A stretch of 64,000 bases of DNA from Anodontia alba (GCA_964016985.1 OZ024828.1:85762308-85826307), one strand, 5' to 3'. Shown: positions 33,945-46,976, counted from the first letter of the stretch. Program-made: numbers and translations. Notes: generated from the letters alone by a model not told the origin.

Positions 33945-34619
33945 TTGTCCTGCATTTTACTCTGTCTGACAAATGTCCTGTGAATCTTAGCAAATAAAAT
34001 AATATTCTGACAACAAATATGCTTTCAGTCCTACAGAATACTTATCTGTCCTGCAAAAGATTACTGTCTGTCTGACAGCTGTCCTGCATCAGTAGAAAAG
34101 ATTTCGCGAAGACTGGAATACCCGTGAAAAATACAGGAATATCTGTGAAAGAAATCTACTGAAGAAACTCTAATTTAAATTCAGACACCTCAAACTGAGA
34201 AATACATATATATGCATTTAATTTAGAAATACAGATCAGTGCTCCAGCTAGGATTTGAGGGCAGAGGGGCGCCGGGTAGGGCACTTTTTGAGGGGTCATA
34301 CAAGAATGAGGGCACCATGTCTCATGTGATGAGCTTAGTATCAAGACATGTTACAAATTATAATCCCATTCCACAATAAATACCTCAAAAGTAGAGTTCA
34401 AATAACACTGACCTTTAAACATTGTTAACATTTTTAATTTTGGTCCAATTTTCATGAAATTTTCACCAAAATGTAGGGTTTTATGTCTGGAATTGAAATA
34501 AAACAGAAGGCAGCTTAATAAGGGCAGAGGGGCAGCAGGAAAGGGCAACAGGGGCAGCCCGCCCCTCCATATATGGCTAGCTGGAGCACGGCAGATCTAT
34601 GTATTTAATCAGGGCTTCC

Positions 34620-35589
34620 ATTAACTTTCAGACTCAGGAAGTCCCAGACTTCCTCAGATTTGGAAGTCCCACTTTTTTCCGGCAGTCTGCCCTTTGTTAA
34701 GCAGAACTTCAGTTCTTATTTCAGTGTCAAACAGAATCATCATGATCTATACTTCTTTCAAATGTGTTTTAAAAATGTCCTTATCACTTATTAAAATTCA
34801 ATCGCATCTTTTTGGAAAGCCTGTATTTGTGCAGTACGGCTCAGGTAAAAGAACCACTTTTTTTTTCATTTCGCGGACCAATTTTACAATCCGCGATTTT
34901 CCGCCGAGTGGTTTGGAGTAAACCACTCCGAGTGAAAAAGTTTTACTCGAAGTTATGTGCTCGATATTCTGAGGACATTTAGCGGACCTCAGTGTGCCCA
35001 TGATATTCGGAGTGTTTGCGAGTATTTGCGAGTGGAAATAGATTATTCTGCACAGGTAAGTTTGACCAATCAGATCATTCTCTCACACGACGATAATGAA
35101 ACAAAAATTGTTACAACTGCGAATACAATAAATACCCTCTTAACTGGTGCTGGCGGCAGCAGAATCAGACTGCAAAAGACTGGACTTACTTTGCGTCTTT
35201 TCCGCGCTGGTAAACAGCGCAACCGGAACGAGGCTACTCATTTAGGAATGGGTTTTCCAAAAATGTTGACAAAATATGTTGTTGTTTTTTTTTTTCATTT
35301 GAAAAATTGCTTAGTTGTCATAGCATCGTAATAAAGAGAAACATAAGCTTCTAAATTCGTAGATTTCAATTTGCGTTCTGTGCATGATTATTATCCTATT
35401 TATAGAATTTCACTCGGTAACTCCCGAAAGTGTTGAGGTGTTTTCATTTGGACACTTCGGGTATCAATTTCGGGCGGACAAAAGAAATTTTGGAAGTCCG
35501 CGGTACGTCTCTGAAGTTTAATAATTTGGCCGTCCGGTGGTAATCGCAGGGCGTAATATATGTGGTACGTCCGCTTAACGGAAGCCCTG
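34620..35589. mobile_element. hAT-like element CAGGGCTTCC, copy 2, with foreign middle
   Basis: Same ends as copy 1 (CAGGGCTTCCATTAA; inverted CAGGGCTTCCGTTAA). Target duplication is unclear (TTTAAT on both sides). Flanks 34620-34830 and 35184-35589 match copy 1, but about 34831-35183 is unrelated, beginning GCAGTACGGCTCAGGTAAAA, a motif also seen near 48787 (CAGTACAGCTGAGGTAAAA). This looks like a secondary insertion or a swapped internal segment. Confidence 0.82.
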
Positions 35590-36403
35590 TTTAATTTAGA
35601 AATTCAGATATCTCATTCATTTCAAATACAGATATAGGCAAGGAACTTTGATTTTTTTGGTCAAACTAATTCCTTAAGAAATTCTCTTAGTACCAAAACA
35701 TAGGATATACAGTCAGCTAAATAACTAAAAAAGGTCCTAAAAAAATATCCGTGCCAATTCGGAGAAATTCCCATTTTAATCTGCCAAAAATCCAACAGAA
35801 TTACTATGGCATAAAATTACCATCGTACACTATAAACTGCTTGTAGCTATGGAAAACCAGTGATACAGGTGTCGATATAAACAATTCAATTTGTGTAATG
35901 ACCATTTTCCACAGTAGATTTTTGCTTGTAAAACAGAGAAAGCGATATGCTGGAATTACAATATGACTTCTTCCCTCCTCTGAGGTAAGTAATACTGGCA
36001 AATTTGTCCATCTTCCTTTGTTTCGAGGTAAGATTAGGGAAACACAATGCATGGCGGATTCTAGCAGACAACGGAAATCCACGTGGTTTCGGGGATTCCC
36101 GCTACCATTTTTTTTTTTTTTTTTTTACATTACTTTTTTTATAAATGATACGCAATTATTTTTATGGGTATTTTATTGGCTATATATTGTTCTGGAAGCA
36201 AAAAGTCAACAAAAAATTTCGGAAAAAAATAAAATTGCCAACGGCTCATGACAAAAATTTAAAGTACGGAGGCACATTTGTGTCATAGTCAGGTATACGT
36301 TTTGCGTATGATTGAAAGTGTATGGTTACAAGACTATTTTTATTGGATTTATCAAGTTTCACATGTTTATTGATGATGTTATATATTTGTAAAGTAGTGA
36401 ATA

Positions 36404-39400
36404 CAGTGTAGCTCCAATAAATCGCGGTCCGTTATTTCGCGAAATCCAGTATATCGCGAAAAGGCCATGGCTCCCAAATTTTCCATAAGCAAAAAAAAAT
36501 ATATTTTTTTAAAAACATAAAATGTCTGTTCTTTTATTTAACTTCAGAAAAAGAAAAAAAAAAAAAAAAAAAAAAAAAACGCGTTCCGCCTCCGGTAATT
36601 GATTTTTCGCGCCTATCCCGACGCTATGTCGCGTCAGGTATTATATGACAAACAATCCACTCTCAGTGTCAATCAGTGCACACGTTGATTATAATTGGCA
36701 AACAATAATCGCCGTAATTGTCGTAATCATTATCATCATTTAGTGCACAGATCTACTCAATGCTCAATCAGTCAATGATGCCCACAAACTAATTTTGCTC
36801 AGCAGGGGAAAACGGTCCACCCCTTTTTCAACACCAGCCAATTTTACAAGACAGTAGTCTTACGATGTTTCTGTCCAACATACACAGATCATAGTCCGCT
36901 TATTTTACACTTCTGTAGATATAAATATTTCAGAAGAAAACAACTGTGTCAAAAAAAACAACAACAACAAAAACAATAAAAAAATAAACAAGAGCTGTCG
37001 TAGGACAGCGAGCTCGCCTGCTGGGTACATTTTATATTGTAACATTTTTATCATTAAGCCATATAATATAGGTCACACTAACCTAGATGTATTTGTATGT
37101 AAATCATTTTGTCACATAGATGTTATAATCCAGGTATGACAATTCTCCATGAAATAGTAATAAAAATAAAAGGCAAAATGACTGAAGCATGAAATACAGG
37201 TCACAATGACCTAGATATAGTAAGTGGTCATTCATTGGGTCACATGGAACTAATATCCCAGGTGTGACATTTATCCAACAAATAGTATTCAAGATATAAG
37301 GCAAAATCACTGAACCATGAAATATAGGTCACACCAACAGAGATATATTTTGACGTCAATAATCGGGTCACAAGGAACTAATATCCCAGGTGTGACATTT
37401 ATCCAACAAATAGTATTCAAGATATAAAGCAAAATCACTGAACCATGAAATATAGGTCACAATGACCTAGATATAGTAAGTGGTCATTCATTGGGTCACA
37501 TGGAAGTAATATCCCAGGTGTGACATTTATCCAACAAATAGTATTCAAGATATAAGGCAAAATCACTGAACCATGAAATATAGGTCACACCAACAGAGAT
37601 ATATTTTGACGTCAATAGTCGGGTCACAAGGAACTAATATCCCAGGTGTGACATTTATACAACAAATAGTATTCAAGATATAAGGCAAAATCACTGAACC
37701 ATGAAATATAGGTCACAATGACCTAGATATAGTAAGTGGTCATTCATTGGGTCACATGAAAGTAATATCCCAGGTGTGACATTTATCCAACAAATAGTAT
37801 TCAAGATATAAGGCAAAATCACTGAACCATGAATTATAGGTCACACCAACAGAGATATATTTTGACTAAATAATCGGATCACAAGGAACTAATATCCCAG
37901 GTGTGACATTTATCTAACAAATAGTATTCAAGATATAAGGCAAAATCACTGAACCATGAAATATAGGTCACACCAACAGAGATATATTTTGACGTCAATA
38001 ATCGGATCACAAGGAACTAATATCCCAGGTGTGACATTTATCCAACAAATAGTATTCAAGATATAAGGGCAAAATCACTGAACCATGAAATATAGGTCAC
38101 AATGACCTAGATATAGTAAGTGGTCATTCATTGGGTCACATGGAACTAATATCCCAGGTGTGACATTTATCCAACAAATAGTATTCAAGATATAAGGCAA
38201 AATCACTGAACCATGAAATATAGGTCACACCAACAGAGATATATTTTGACGTCAATAATCGAGTCACAAGGAACTAATATCCCAGGTGTGACATTTATCC
38301 AACAAATAGTATTCAAGATATAAAGCAAAATCACTGAACCATGAAATATAGGTCACAATGACCTAGATATAGTAAGTGGTCATTCATTGGGTCACATGGA
38401 AGTAATATCCCAGGTGTGACATTTATCCAACAAATAGTATTCAAGATATAAGGCAAAATCAATGGACCGTGAAATCTAGGTGACCTGGACCGTAAAATGT
38501 AGGTCACCATGACCTTCACTCTCTTACACTTAAACCAATGTCGCATAGTTAGCTGATGTATAACCAGTTGTGTCTATAACCTGTAGGCATATAAGATTTT
38601 ACAAATGTGTCCTAGATTTTGGCCCCTAGCCCCACTCCAAGGCCCACCCTGAGGTATGAACCCAGGGGTATGTTCTTTTGGAATCTCAGAAGACTCCTCC
38701 AGGTACCCAAATTCTAAATATGAATGCTCTATGAGGAGTGAAAGTCAAGATATAAGAATTTGAAAAACTTTAACACAGTATTACAAAGGTGTCCTAGATT
38801 CTGACCCCTAGCCCCACCCAGGGGCATGAACCCAGGGGTTTATTCTCTTGGAATATCAGAAGACCCTCCAAGGTACCTAAGTTCTAAATTCGATGCCTCT
38901 GTGAGGAGTGACTGTTGAGATATAAGCATTTGAAAAACTTTAACGCAGTGTGACGGGAACGGGAACGCAAACGCAAACGACCGGGGTGACTACAATAGCT
39001 CTCCTTGTACTTTGTACAGGCAAGCTAATAAAAAGTAATACTTTGATAAACAACAGTTTGTTTTTTGGTTTGTTTTTTTTGCGCCCGCAATATAAGCGAA
39101 GGGAAGCAACTCAAGTTATCTTAGCACGATTGAGTAACTTCCCTTCGGCGTTCCAGGGAACCTGACGTCCAGAGTATCCAAAATGGCGTCCTAAATTGTC
39201 AATCCCATGATTTCTTGTTTTCAAACGTAGTTTATCAGCTGGTTTCGATTGGAATTACTTGTTAGACATAGCGCACCATTGTAAATCATTCCATTGAGCA
39301 ATTCTAATCCAATTTTAATTAGGAAATATGGTGACAACATAAATGAATGCCATTTATCTGTGATGTCTCAGCAAACTACCACAGCGACAAACCGAGCGAG

Positions 39401-39515
39401 TGTTATGCATGCCGTTATACATGCATGGTACATGTCTGGACTTATATCGCGCCCTGTTTATATCGCGATAGTGGACTCTGGACCCCGAGGACCGCCATAT
39501 ATAGGAGCTACACTG
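36404..39515. mobile_element. TA-flanked CAGTGTAGCTCC element hosting satellite-cored copy 2
   Basis: 27-bp terminal inverted repeats at 36404-36430 and 39489-39515 match at 24 of 27 positions (CAGTGTAGCTCC...CGGTCC). TA lies immediately outside both ends (36402-36403; 39516-39517), fitting a Tc1/mariner/pogo-type non-autonomous element. Subterminal ATCGCG motifs recur. Own sequence is about 1.07 kb, including an A tract (36550-36580); the rest is the element 36988-39028. Confidence 0.8.
36988..39028 (+). mobile_element. Satellite-cored element, copy 2
   Basis: Same ends as copy 1: ACAAGAGCTGTCGTAGGACA with a perfect GCTGTC/GACAGC hairpin at the start, CAGGCAAGCTAA at the end (one change). 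Core of about eleven 128-bp units mixing A and B types. Perfect EREs at 37198, 37454, 37710, 38094, 38350 and, in the tail, 38501. B-type units carry TGACGTCA at 37351, 37607, 37990 and 38247; the B unit at 37838 has lost it (TTTGACTAAA). Hosted by the TA-flanked element 36404-39515. Confidence 0.85.
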
Positions 39516-39686
39516 TATTTCAATATTGATGCTAGACGAATCTGTCGAAATTTTAGTTTACTTTTGTGTTAACTTATTGGTTACAATGTACATTTTATAA
39601 CCCTTTGGTGAGTTTAAGATGTATGGAAATGTAAACTGAGTAGGGATGATTCAATATACAATATATTCTATAGATTTAACATCAAA

Positions 39687-39765
39687 TCAGAGCAGAAATT
39701 ATTAATACCAGCAGAACTATTTACACATAATTCAGAGCAGAAATTATTAATACCAGCAGAACTAT
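39687..39765. repeat. 45-bp tandem duplication
   Basis: TCAGAGCAGAAATTATTAAT plus ACCAGCAGAACTAT occurs at 39687 and again at 39732. Confidence 0.93.
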
Positions 39766-40509
39766 ACTCAACAAAATAATTTAAGGGCCACATAGTGCAA
39801 ATTTCCATATATACAAACTTTGGCCGGGTGCATAGGCAAAACCACAGACGGTATCAAGATATCGTTGAATGTTTCTTTAAAAGGAAGCCCTAAAGGAGTG
39901 TTTCCAACAAAAAATTTTTAATCAAAATTTTCATTTTAAAATTCGCAAAAAACACTGCCTTTTACCCAAAAATTAAAAAATTGACATTTTCACGTCAAAA
40001 GTGATGTCTGGGCTCCCAACTGTGAAAACATCATAAAGCCTTATTTGTTATCAAGAAACGCACATTTTGCTAGAGGTACCCTCTACAGATTATTCGTTGT
40101 CTATGGGGAACTTTCAAGGCATTTTAGCCTCTCAACGGGTTGGCCTCTTTTTCTGGCCATATCTGTGTGCCTTTTACTCAAACGAAGGTTGAGTTTGCAC
40201 CATTTTGTGTGTGACAGAGTACTGTTTTCATTCAACAAAGAATTTTTCTGGTATTGTGAAAAAATTTCATCTTGGGGTAAAAATCGTTATTTTGGAAATT
40301 CCTGTTTTTCTTAGAATCCTTTGGTCTGGTATTGTTGGTGCCATTCACACTTTTGCAGCTGAACATGTTGCAAACATGTTGAGCTGATTGAAATAGGGCT
40401 GAGACTTCCAGTTTTGCCTATGAAATAATTTTAAAACTTGAGGGTTGCATTTTAGTGATAACCAAAGGGAAAATAAAACTGGTGATCTTAAATTATTTTG
40501 TGGAGTATA

Positions 40510-41570
40510 TTTACATGTAAATCAAATTTGTCGTCCGAGGTTTGCCTTTTGGTTAACCTGCCATAACTTTGATACCCTTAGAGATGTTTTGATAATATTT
40601 GGTAGGGATGAAGAGGAGGACCTGTATCGTATGCAAGATAGACAACTCTGTCTTTCGTCAGAGGTTACCTTTTGGTTAACCAAAAACCTTTTAATTGACC
40701 TTCCATAACTTTGACACCCTTAGAGATATTTTGAAATATTTGGGACTAGGGGAGGGATGAAAATGAGGACCGTGGGCCTGTCGTATGCAAGAAAGATAAC
40801 TCTCACTGTCTTTCGTCCGAGGTTTACCTTTTGATTAGCCAAACACTTTTTGATTAACCTTCCATAACTTTGATAGATATTTTGATCATATTTGTTAGGG
40901 ATGAAAAGGAGGACCCGTAGGTGTGTCGTATGTCTTCCCTATGTACTTTATCTCCCCCGAAGCTGAATCTTGTGCAGGGCATAACTCCCATACTGCTTCA
41001 GATAATTTGATAATATTTGATAGGGACATAAACCAGGTCAAGCAGAAGTGTCACATGCAAGAAGAGCAACTCTTCCTCGATTCTTTTTTCTAGTTATCTC
41101 CCTTGAAGAAATTCTAAGCCAAATTCTTGTGCGCACCGTAACTTCTTGATGGTTTGAAATATTTTGATAATGTTTGGTAGTCACAGATTTTCCAACAAAA
41201 AACTTGATAATAATTTGATAATTTTGATAATGTTTGGTAGTCACAGATAAGGACTACTTGGCCTGTTACGTGCAAGAGAGACAAATCACACTTTCTTTTT
41301 TATGTAGTTATCTCCCCTGAAACCAAAATCTTGTACAGGCAATAATTTGGTGGTGGCATAGATATGGACCATTAGCGTGTAGAGTGCAAGAGACAAATCT
41401 CACTTTCTTTGTTATGACCTTATCTCCCCTAAAGCCAAAATCTTGTGCAGGTCATAACTCCCATACAGTTTGAGCTAATTTTTGGTAGTGACATATATCA
41501 GGTCAAGTAGGAGTGCCACATGCATGAAAGACAACTTCTAATTTATTTTTTAAAGAAAGAGTGTCAAGAA
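40510..41570. repeat. Diverged tandem array, units of 150-200 bp
   Basis: At least six imperfect units with CCATAACTTTGATACCCTTA, TTTGATAATATTTGGTAGGG, a GCAAGAKAGACAACTCT block and a TTATCTCCCCTGAAGCCAAA block. The right half uses a variant with GTGCAGGTCATAACTCCCAT. No flanking inverted ends identified. Confidence 0.75.
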
Positions 41571-42371
41571 CCTTCTCTAATAATTTAAATTCATTAAACT
41601 GCTTTACAGTACAGCTCCAGTGTTTTTTCAAAATATCACCACCCCCCCCCTACCCCCCAGCCAACAGCCGGTGGGGAGAGGATTCGAGAGGGAAGCAGTA
41701 AATTTTAGTATCCCATGGTGGTTTCACCTAGGCCGGTGGATCTGCTGTGGTGTGAAAGCTGTTTCCAAAAGGGCGTGGCTAAAGCCAGCCGTACTCTTTG
41801 GCATGTTTCGGTTGAATAGGACCAAACTGCTGACCTGATCAAAATCAGTCCTTTCAACTCAATGTGTGACAGCAATTAACAAATTTTGATTGTCAGCATT
41901 CCCTTTCACGTACAGTACAAGTTTCGCGATGGTTATATCGTTTGCGCTCCACGATAAAAAATTTTGCTGGTTAGCGCGAAACAAGCGTGGGATGAGCGTG
42001 GGTTTAGCGCGGGCTTAGCATGGGTTTTGCGCGGAGCATGAAGAATGGAACGCGAGGTTACGTAATCGTAGCGCGAAATGTATTACTGGCACGAGCGTGA
42101 CAAGCGTGGAAAGGATTAACGACAGCAGTAAAATATTTCTATCACAGGTGAGCCTGTGAATAAAGATCGATTCATGGTACTTTTGCAGTAGATTTTTGAT
42201 CCAGAAGTTCTCATTCTGTTGACAGAAAACCACGGCACAATAAATAAAATTGCATATTATCTACAAATACAAATTGTCCGTCGGGAAATTGGGATTCCCC
42301 TTCAACGTATTTAATGCCCAGTCGGGGAAGTATTTCACAATTGGGCAATAAAATGTGTTTTGTTTTTTGTT

Positions 42372-42675
42372 TGTTCGTGTTGAGGTTTTACGGCCCAGTC
42401 AACCCAATGGGGTCATGTCGAGCGCGGTCAGTTTACCTAACCACACGTTTACTGGGCAGGCTTAGTCCTCTAAGCGGTTAACCAGTATTGTGCACATTCT
42501 TTCGCCAGAAACTGACAACTGCCCTTCTTGAATCAGCGGAAGGGAGAGAATGACCGTAGAAAATATTTCATGATCAATCTCCACGAAAGAATGTTGCCGA
42601 CCTCAGTGGGGGTTGAACCCGCGACCTCCTGGTCTCCAGTCGGACGGCGCATCCAACTGAGCCACCGAGGCCGGC
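42372..42675 (-). mobile_element. tRNA-derived SINE family 1, copy 3
   Basis: Minus orientation; 15-bp target duplication GTTTTGTTTTTTGTT at 42357-42371 and 42676-42690. Near full-length, with an intact head (complement contains GGTGGCTCAGTTGGATGCGC and a GGGTTCAACCCC B box). Confidence 0.92.
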
Positions 42676-43027
42676 GTTTTGTTTTTTGTTAGCGGTTTAG
42701 GTGGGTTATTGTATATGCGACCAGCATGTACAGCCCGACGATAAGCGGAGTTCCTTGGTGTCCGATTTTTATTTATTTATTTTCCCAAAATATATTACAG
42801 TCAGTGTGGAGGTTATATCGTCCATTCTCATGCGGATGTGTAAGTTGATCTGAGTCTGCACTAGTCGCAAAGGTCTCATTGTACCAAATGGGTTTTCCCA
42901 ATTGCCGCACTCCGCGTCCCCAAAAATTAGGTTCATTCCCTTGTTCTGTTAAAATATTTACCAAAGTTGCAATGATACGCCACCAGGCGACGACACACAA
43001 TTCTGGGACGTTCGCATTTCCAGTATA

Positions 43028-44190
43028 GATTACAAAAGTACAAGTGGAGATACCCAGAAAATGCAACAGTCACATTCCTTTTCCCCACATAAAGAAACCC
43101 TGTGCTCGTAACGGTAACGTCACGGAAAATAGTGGCGGATACCGCTTAGAGAAAAACACACTTATGTGCATTAAATTATAGAGATTTTTCTTTTCGTCAG
43201 AACTGCATAAGAAACCGGCATGTATTAAAAGTAGAACCTAAGTGTTGGGACAGATAGGCCTATGCAAACTGTAGACACAGATCAGAAGTCGCTGAAATAA
43301 GGGGAATGGAACTAGTCAGTGGGAACAGGGAACATGGAAATTTAAAAACCACTTTTAGGACATAAGACGTGCGACCAGTGAAGACTCAGATCATCTTCCG
43401 ATGCAAGGGCGGTCAGATTTTGCCGGTTGTGGTGACAAAAAGGCATGTAAACTTCAGTTCTTGAAGAGATTACAAATCTCACCATGGTTAAATACATCAC
43501 TGTTTCAGTGAAGGTTTAAATGCATTCTGTGGCGTCTGATCTGGGTCTACACTGTTTGCTCAGGCATGTCTGTCCGAATACGTGGAGTAAGTATGGAAAT
43601 TCGATCAAATCAAACCCCTTCAGAAATCGTCCTGGATCAGCCCCTGATTCATAAAAAAAAGTCTGTGTTCGACTCGTAAAGTTCATTATCAAGGCATATG
43701 GAATTAGCTCCCTTTAAACAGTAAAACTTAGAGTGGGGACCTTACCCAGCATTCACCAGGGTATAAATAAATATTGGCACTGTTATTCTTTTACATCATC
43801 TATATATTGAGGGCATTTGGATTATTAAAATACCCAGAAAATGCAACAGTCACAAAGCAACATTCTTTCCCTTGCCCCGCATGAAGAAACCATGTGCTCG
43901 CAGCGGTAACGTCACGTGAAATCGTGGTGGGAAACCGCTTCGGGAGAAAAACAAACTTAATTTATAGAGCCTTTTCTAGTCAGAAATGCATACAAAACTG
44001 GCACGTATTAAAAAATATAAAGAACCTAAGTACTGGAACAGATAGACCTATGCAAACAGTGCAGACCCAGATTAGATACCGCAGAGAACAAGGGAATGAA
44101 ACTAATTTGGGGGAACAGGAATCATGACAATTTGGAAAACACTTTTAGGACAATGAGACCTGTGCGACCAGTGAATACTAAGATCAACCT
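43028..44190. repeat. Direct repeat pair inside duplication copy 1
   Basis: 43028-43390 and 43830-44190 share ACCCAGAAAATGCAACAGTC, GTAACGTCACG, GAACCTAAGTRYTGGRACAG and CACTTTTAGGAC, with roughly 80-85% identity by eye. The spacer 43400-43825 is unrelated. Confidence 0.85.
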
Positions 44191-44939
44191 GCAAATCAGT
44201 CTTCGCTGTTTGTACGAGCTTCTTTGGCCTCTGGGCTTTTCAAGATCATCCTCCGAGTGTATGCTTTTCTTAATCAAAGCCAGTATTGGTGTCTTCAGAA
44301 GGTGTCTTTCACAGGTATTCCTGTATTTTTCACGTGTCTTCCGGTATTTCGGTGGTTTCTTGTGATTGTGGCACTCCCTGGACTTTTCTCTAACTTTTTT
44401 CGGTAAGTCGTGTAACCATTGCCTTGTTCCCTAAATATGACTGAGTATTCCATTGTCCCACAGAAAATCCCTTGTAGCCCCACTCACTGTTCGAGCACGT
44501 AACATGGGCCTCAATAAAGCTCCATATGCAAAATTACCGGATTCTGCAGCTCAGTCTGGTCCTGTCACACAAGTGTCCGGCATGGTCATTTTTACTTAAT
44601 GTGCCTAGAAAACAAACCCAGCACACAAAATCACAACGAGAATCAAAGATCTGCCCCCAATCGACGGATTACGTATTTGTGTTTGGTATTCCTGTATTTA
44701 CCTTTTCTCATGCAATAACTGCACGCATTCAATATAAATGATGTACCATGGTAAAAGACCGGGAAATTCTTACTCAGGTGCAGCAACCGCAGGTGTCAAT
44801 ATAAATTTACTTAAAGGGGCACTTCTGCTATCAAAGAGGCACTGAATCAATAAGACAGTCCATGTGAAAAGGGTGTCTGTCACATAAAAACACACTTTAC
44901 GCACACAGGGGAGAGGGGGGGAGCTAATGACATTTCAAA

Positions 44940-45098
44940 TGAGTGAGTGAGTGTTTTACGTCCAACTAACAGTTAGGTCATGGAGAGATGGGGGCCTTGG
45001 TTTTTCATATGAAAGACTGAAGAAGCCTGGGATCGAACTCATGACCACTGCATGGGTTACAAGGCGAGCAGCTTTACCAGTACACCACCGAGGCACCC
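44940..45098 (-). mobile_element. tRNA-derived SINE family 3, copy 1
   Basis: Minus orientation. The head at the right reads, on the minus strand, GGTGCCTCGGTGGTGTACTGG (A box GGTGTACTGG) and GAGTTCGATCCCAGGC (B box). The left part, GTGTTTTACGTCCAACTAAC, is the 3' region. The same insertion is present in duplication copy 2 (49758-49908), so it predates the duplication. Confidence 0.82.
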
Positions 45099-46030
45099 TT
45101 TCCTAATATGACATACTGTTAAATATCTAATACATGGGTCGCAGACATTGCACCATGCCCCGCCACTGCACTAACATCAAGCAAGTATCATAACTCTGTT
45201 AATAAATTAATAAAGTTTCAAGAAAATATCTTGAATTGTTTTCAAGTTACAGAGTGAACACAAATATATTACAGAAATCACTATGATATTCTCGATGTTC
45301 AAAGGGCCATGAATCCAAAAGTAGGCTCACTCGTCAAAGTATATGAAAGAAAAGAAGGGCAGTTGTCAGTTTCTGCTGAAATGATTAACAGCTAATGTCT
45401 GCCTGCAGGCAGCCCCGGAAATGTGTGCGGGCACGACAAGACCGAAATAGTTTTGACTGTGCCGTCTACGTGGGTACAAGGTTATCATGCCTGAAGTATA
45501 ATTTACAATGTACGTACATTGAATACGAGCCCGCGCCGGACAAAACCTACTATACAACAATGTATGTACGACCAGCAAAGACTCAGGTCAGTCTGTGCAT
45601 CAACCCACTATATAAAGCAAGCTTCTTGGATAGCCCGGAGTCCATAGAAGTTGCATACTGTATGATCATCGAAGGGTCTGATCAGAATGTGCTATTGCAG
45701 TCCTACTGTTGATCCCGCTTTGGACAGCCCGGCTATCGAAGGTAAATACGATCAGCGAATGCTCTTCTGCGCACCCGAGTATTCGCTTGTCGCACAAGAC
45801 GTTTTGTTACATCCAGAGATTACAGGAGGTACATCTGATTAGCGAATGCTCTGATCAGACTTTTGATGTGCAGGCTCAGCGTGTGCAGGCTGATCTGACT
45901 CTTCGTACAAATTTTATTGTTGGTTTTGCCATACACACACTCACGCGCGTATTGTTTGTGCAAACCTTAACGCAGCACTCTGAGAGTAAAATTTTCAACA
46001 GGCATTTTGAAATATTTTTCTCATTCTTCA

Positions 46031-46076
46031 ATTTGACATTTCATGCAAATTGTCTCCATTGCATGAAATGTCAAAT
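46031..46076. repeat. Hairpin with perfect 18-bp arms
   Basis: ATTTGACATTTCATGCAA and its exact complement around a 10-nt loop containing TGTCTCC. Same family as 17403-17501. The equivalent place in duplication copy 2 (about 55256-55296) has a more decayed version. Confidence 0.88.
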
Positions 46077-46159
46077 CCTGTTTTCTATTGCATGGAATGT
46101 CACTTCTGCTGTTTTCTGGGAAATAAAAAAAAATAAGGAATTTGTCGTCTATTGAATTA

Positions 46160-46316
46160 GCCCAGAGTGGTAATCCAGAAGTTTTGTGTTCGATACCCGG
46201 GAGCACCAAGTGTTGTGTTCTTGAGCAAGACACTTTATCTTCATAACTTAGTATTGGTTTCTACCCAGGAAGACTGCCTAGAATGTCCACAAGGGTATAT
46301 AATATATATCATTTAG
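46160..46316 (+). mobile_element. SINE with TTGAGCAAGACACTTTAT core
   Basis: Starts CCAGAGTGGTAATCC (A-box-like) with TGTTCGATACCC (B-box-like), then GTTGTGTTCTTGAGCAAGAC plus ACTTTATC. That core resembles a deeply conserved metazoan SINE central domain (Nin-DC type). Duplication copy 2 has an uninterrupted empty site here (TTAGCCCAGAAGACGC near 55365), which marks both borders and shows insertion after the duplication. Confidence 0.75.
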
Positions 46317-46976
46317 AAGACGCTTCCCCGCCGATGCTAGGTTTATATGTGCGTCTGTTTTACTCGTTAATTAATTTAGGTCTTGGTTTTGCATATTGGA
46401 TGCTGAAGACACAAAAACAGAACACTTTACATGAGAACGAAAGTTCTGAAGAGTACTCTGTAAGCCTTCAATTATAGTATTTTAAATGTATATACTGTAA
46501 GCGAATAACATAACATAATATTTATTTGTACCCGATAAATGCCGGGTAAAGTCCTCACACTGCAGGTTTTACTATTTTAAGGGAGCTAACTGCAATTGAC
46601 TAAAGGGAGCGGGAGCTAACTGCAATTTGAAATGTATCCATACTCCTTAAGACCTCCCTTAATCCTTGAAGTGCTCAGCACATTCAGCAGACATTTTCAT
46701 ATTTTTTTTCTCTATTTTCCAGTGCAAATAATGGCGCAAATAAGGCGTGACATTACATATGAACCGTTTGCTGGGCAGAGGATTCACATGAAAAGTTCAG
46801 TCTTTTTTGCTGTAAAATACTGAAAACAGATCGGCATCTGCTCTAAAATTTAAAGCGTTGCTCCAGGGGTTCAAGCAGTATTCTTGGCAGCAGCAGCAGC
46901 ACGTGCTAACCTTGAAAATAATGAGTGAAAGGTGGGAATTTCCGACTAACGTTGAGAAGCATGATAAATTGGTAAA

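Larger units (their letters stand above)
42780..46640. repeat. Segmental duplication, copy 1
   Basis: Homologous in the same order to 49075-55695. Shared anchors: GGTTATATCGTCCA (42811/49100), AGCACGTAACATGGGCCTCA (44493/49326), the SINE at 44940/49758, GTTCATGGCC-type stretches, GATACGATCAGCGAATGCTC-like (45747/54930) and CACACTGCAGGTTTTACT (46557/55618). Copy 1 alone also has an internal direct duplication (43028-43390 and 43830-44190, including TAACGTCACG and AAACCGCTT motifs) and a SINE at 46160. No ORF is conserved between the copies, so it is probably non-coding. Confidence 0.85.

Noticed and set aside
35979..36030. Plus-strand donor-like sites GAGGTAAGTAA and GAGGTAAGATT
   Set aside because: No matching acceptor, open frame or recognisable exon was found. 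Isolated GTAAGT motifs are common by chance.
43900..43920. CRE-like TAACGTCACG as a KMT2E promoter element
   Set aside because: Only a half CRE, duplicated within a repeated segment (43115 and 43905), with no evidence for a transcription start.
45395..46155. ORFs of 105 and 148 codons
   Set aside because: The homologous segment at 54600-55400 does not keep the same frames, so there is no sign of protein constraint.
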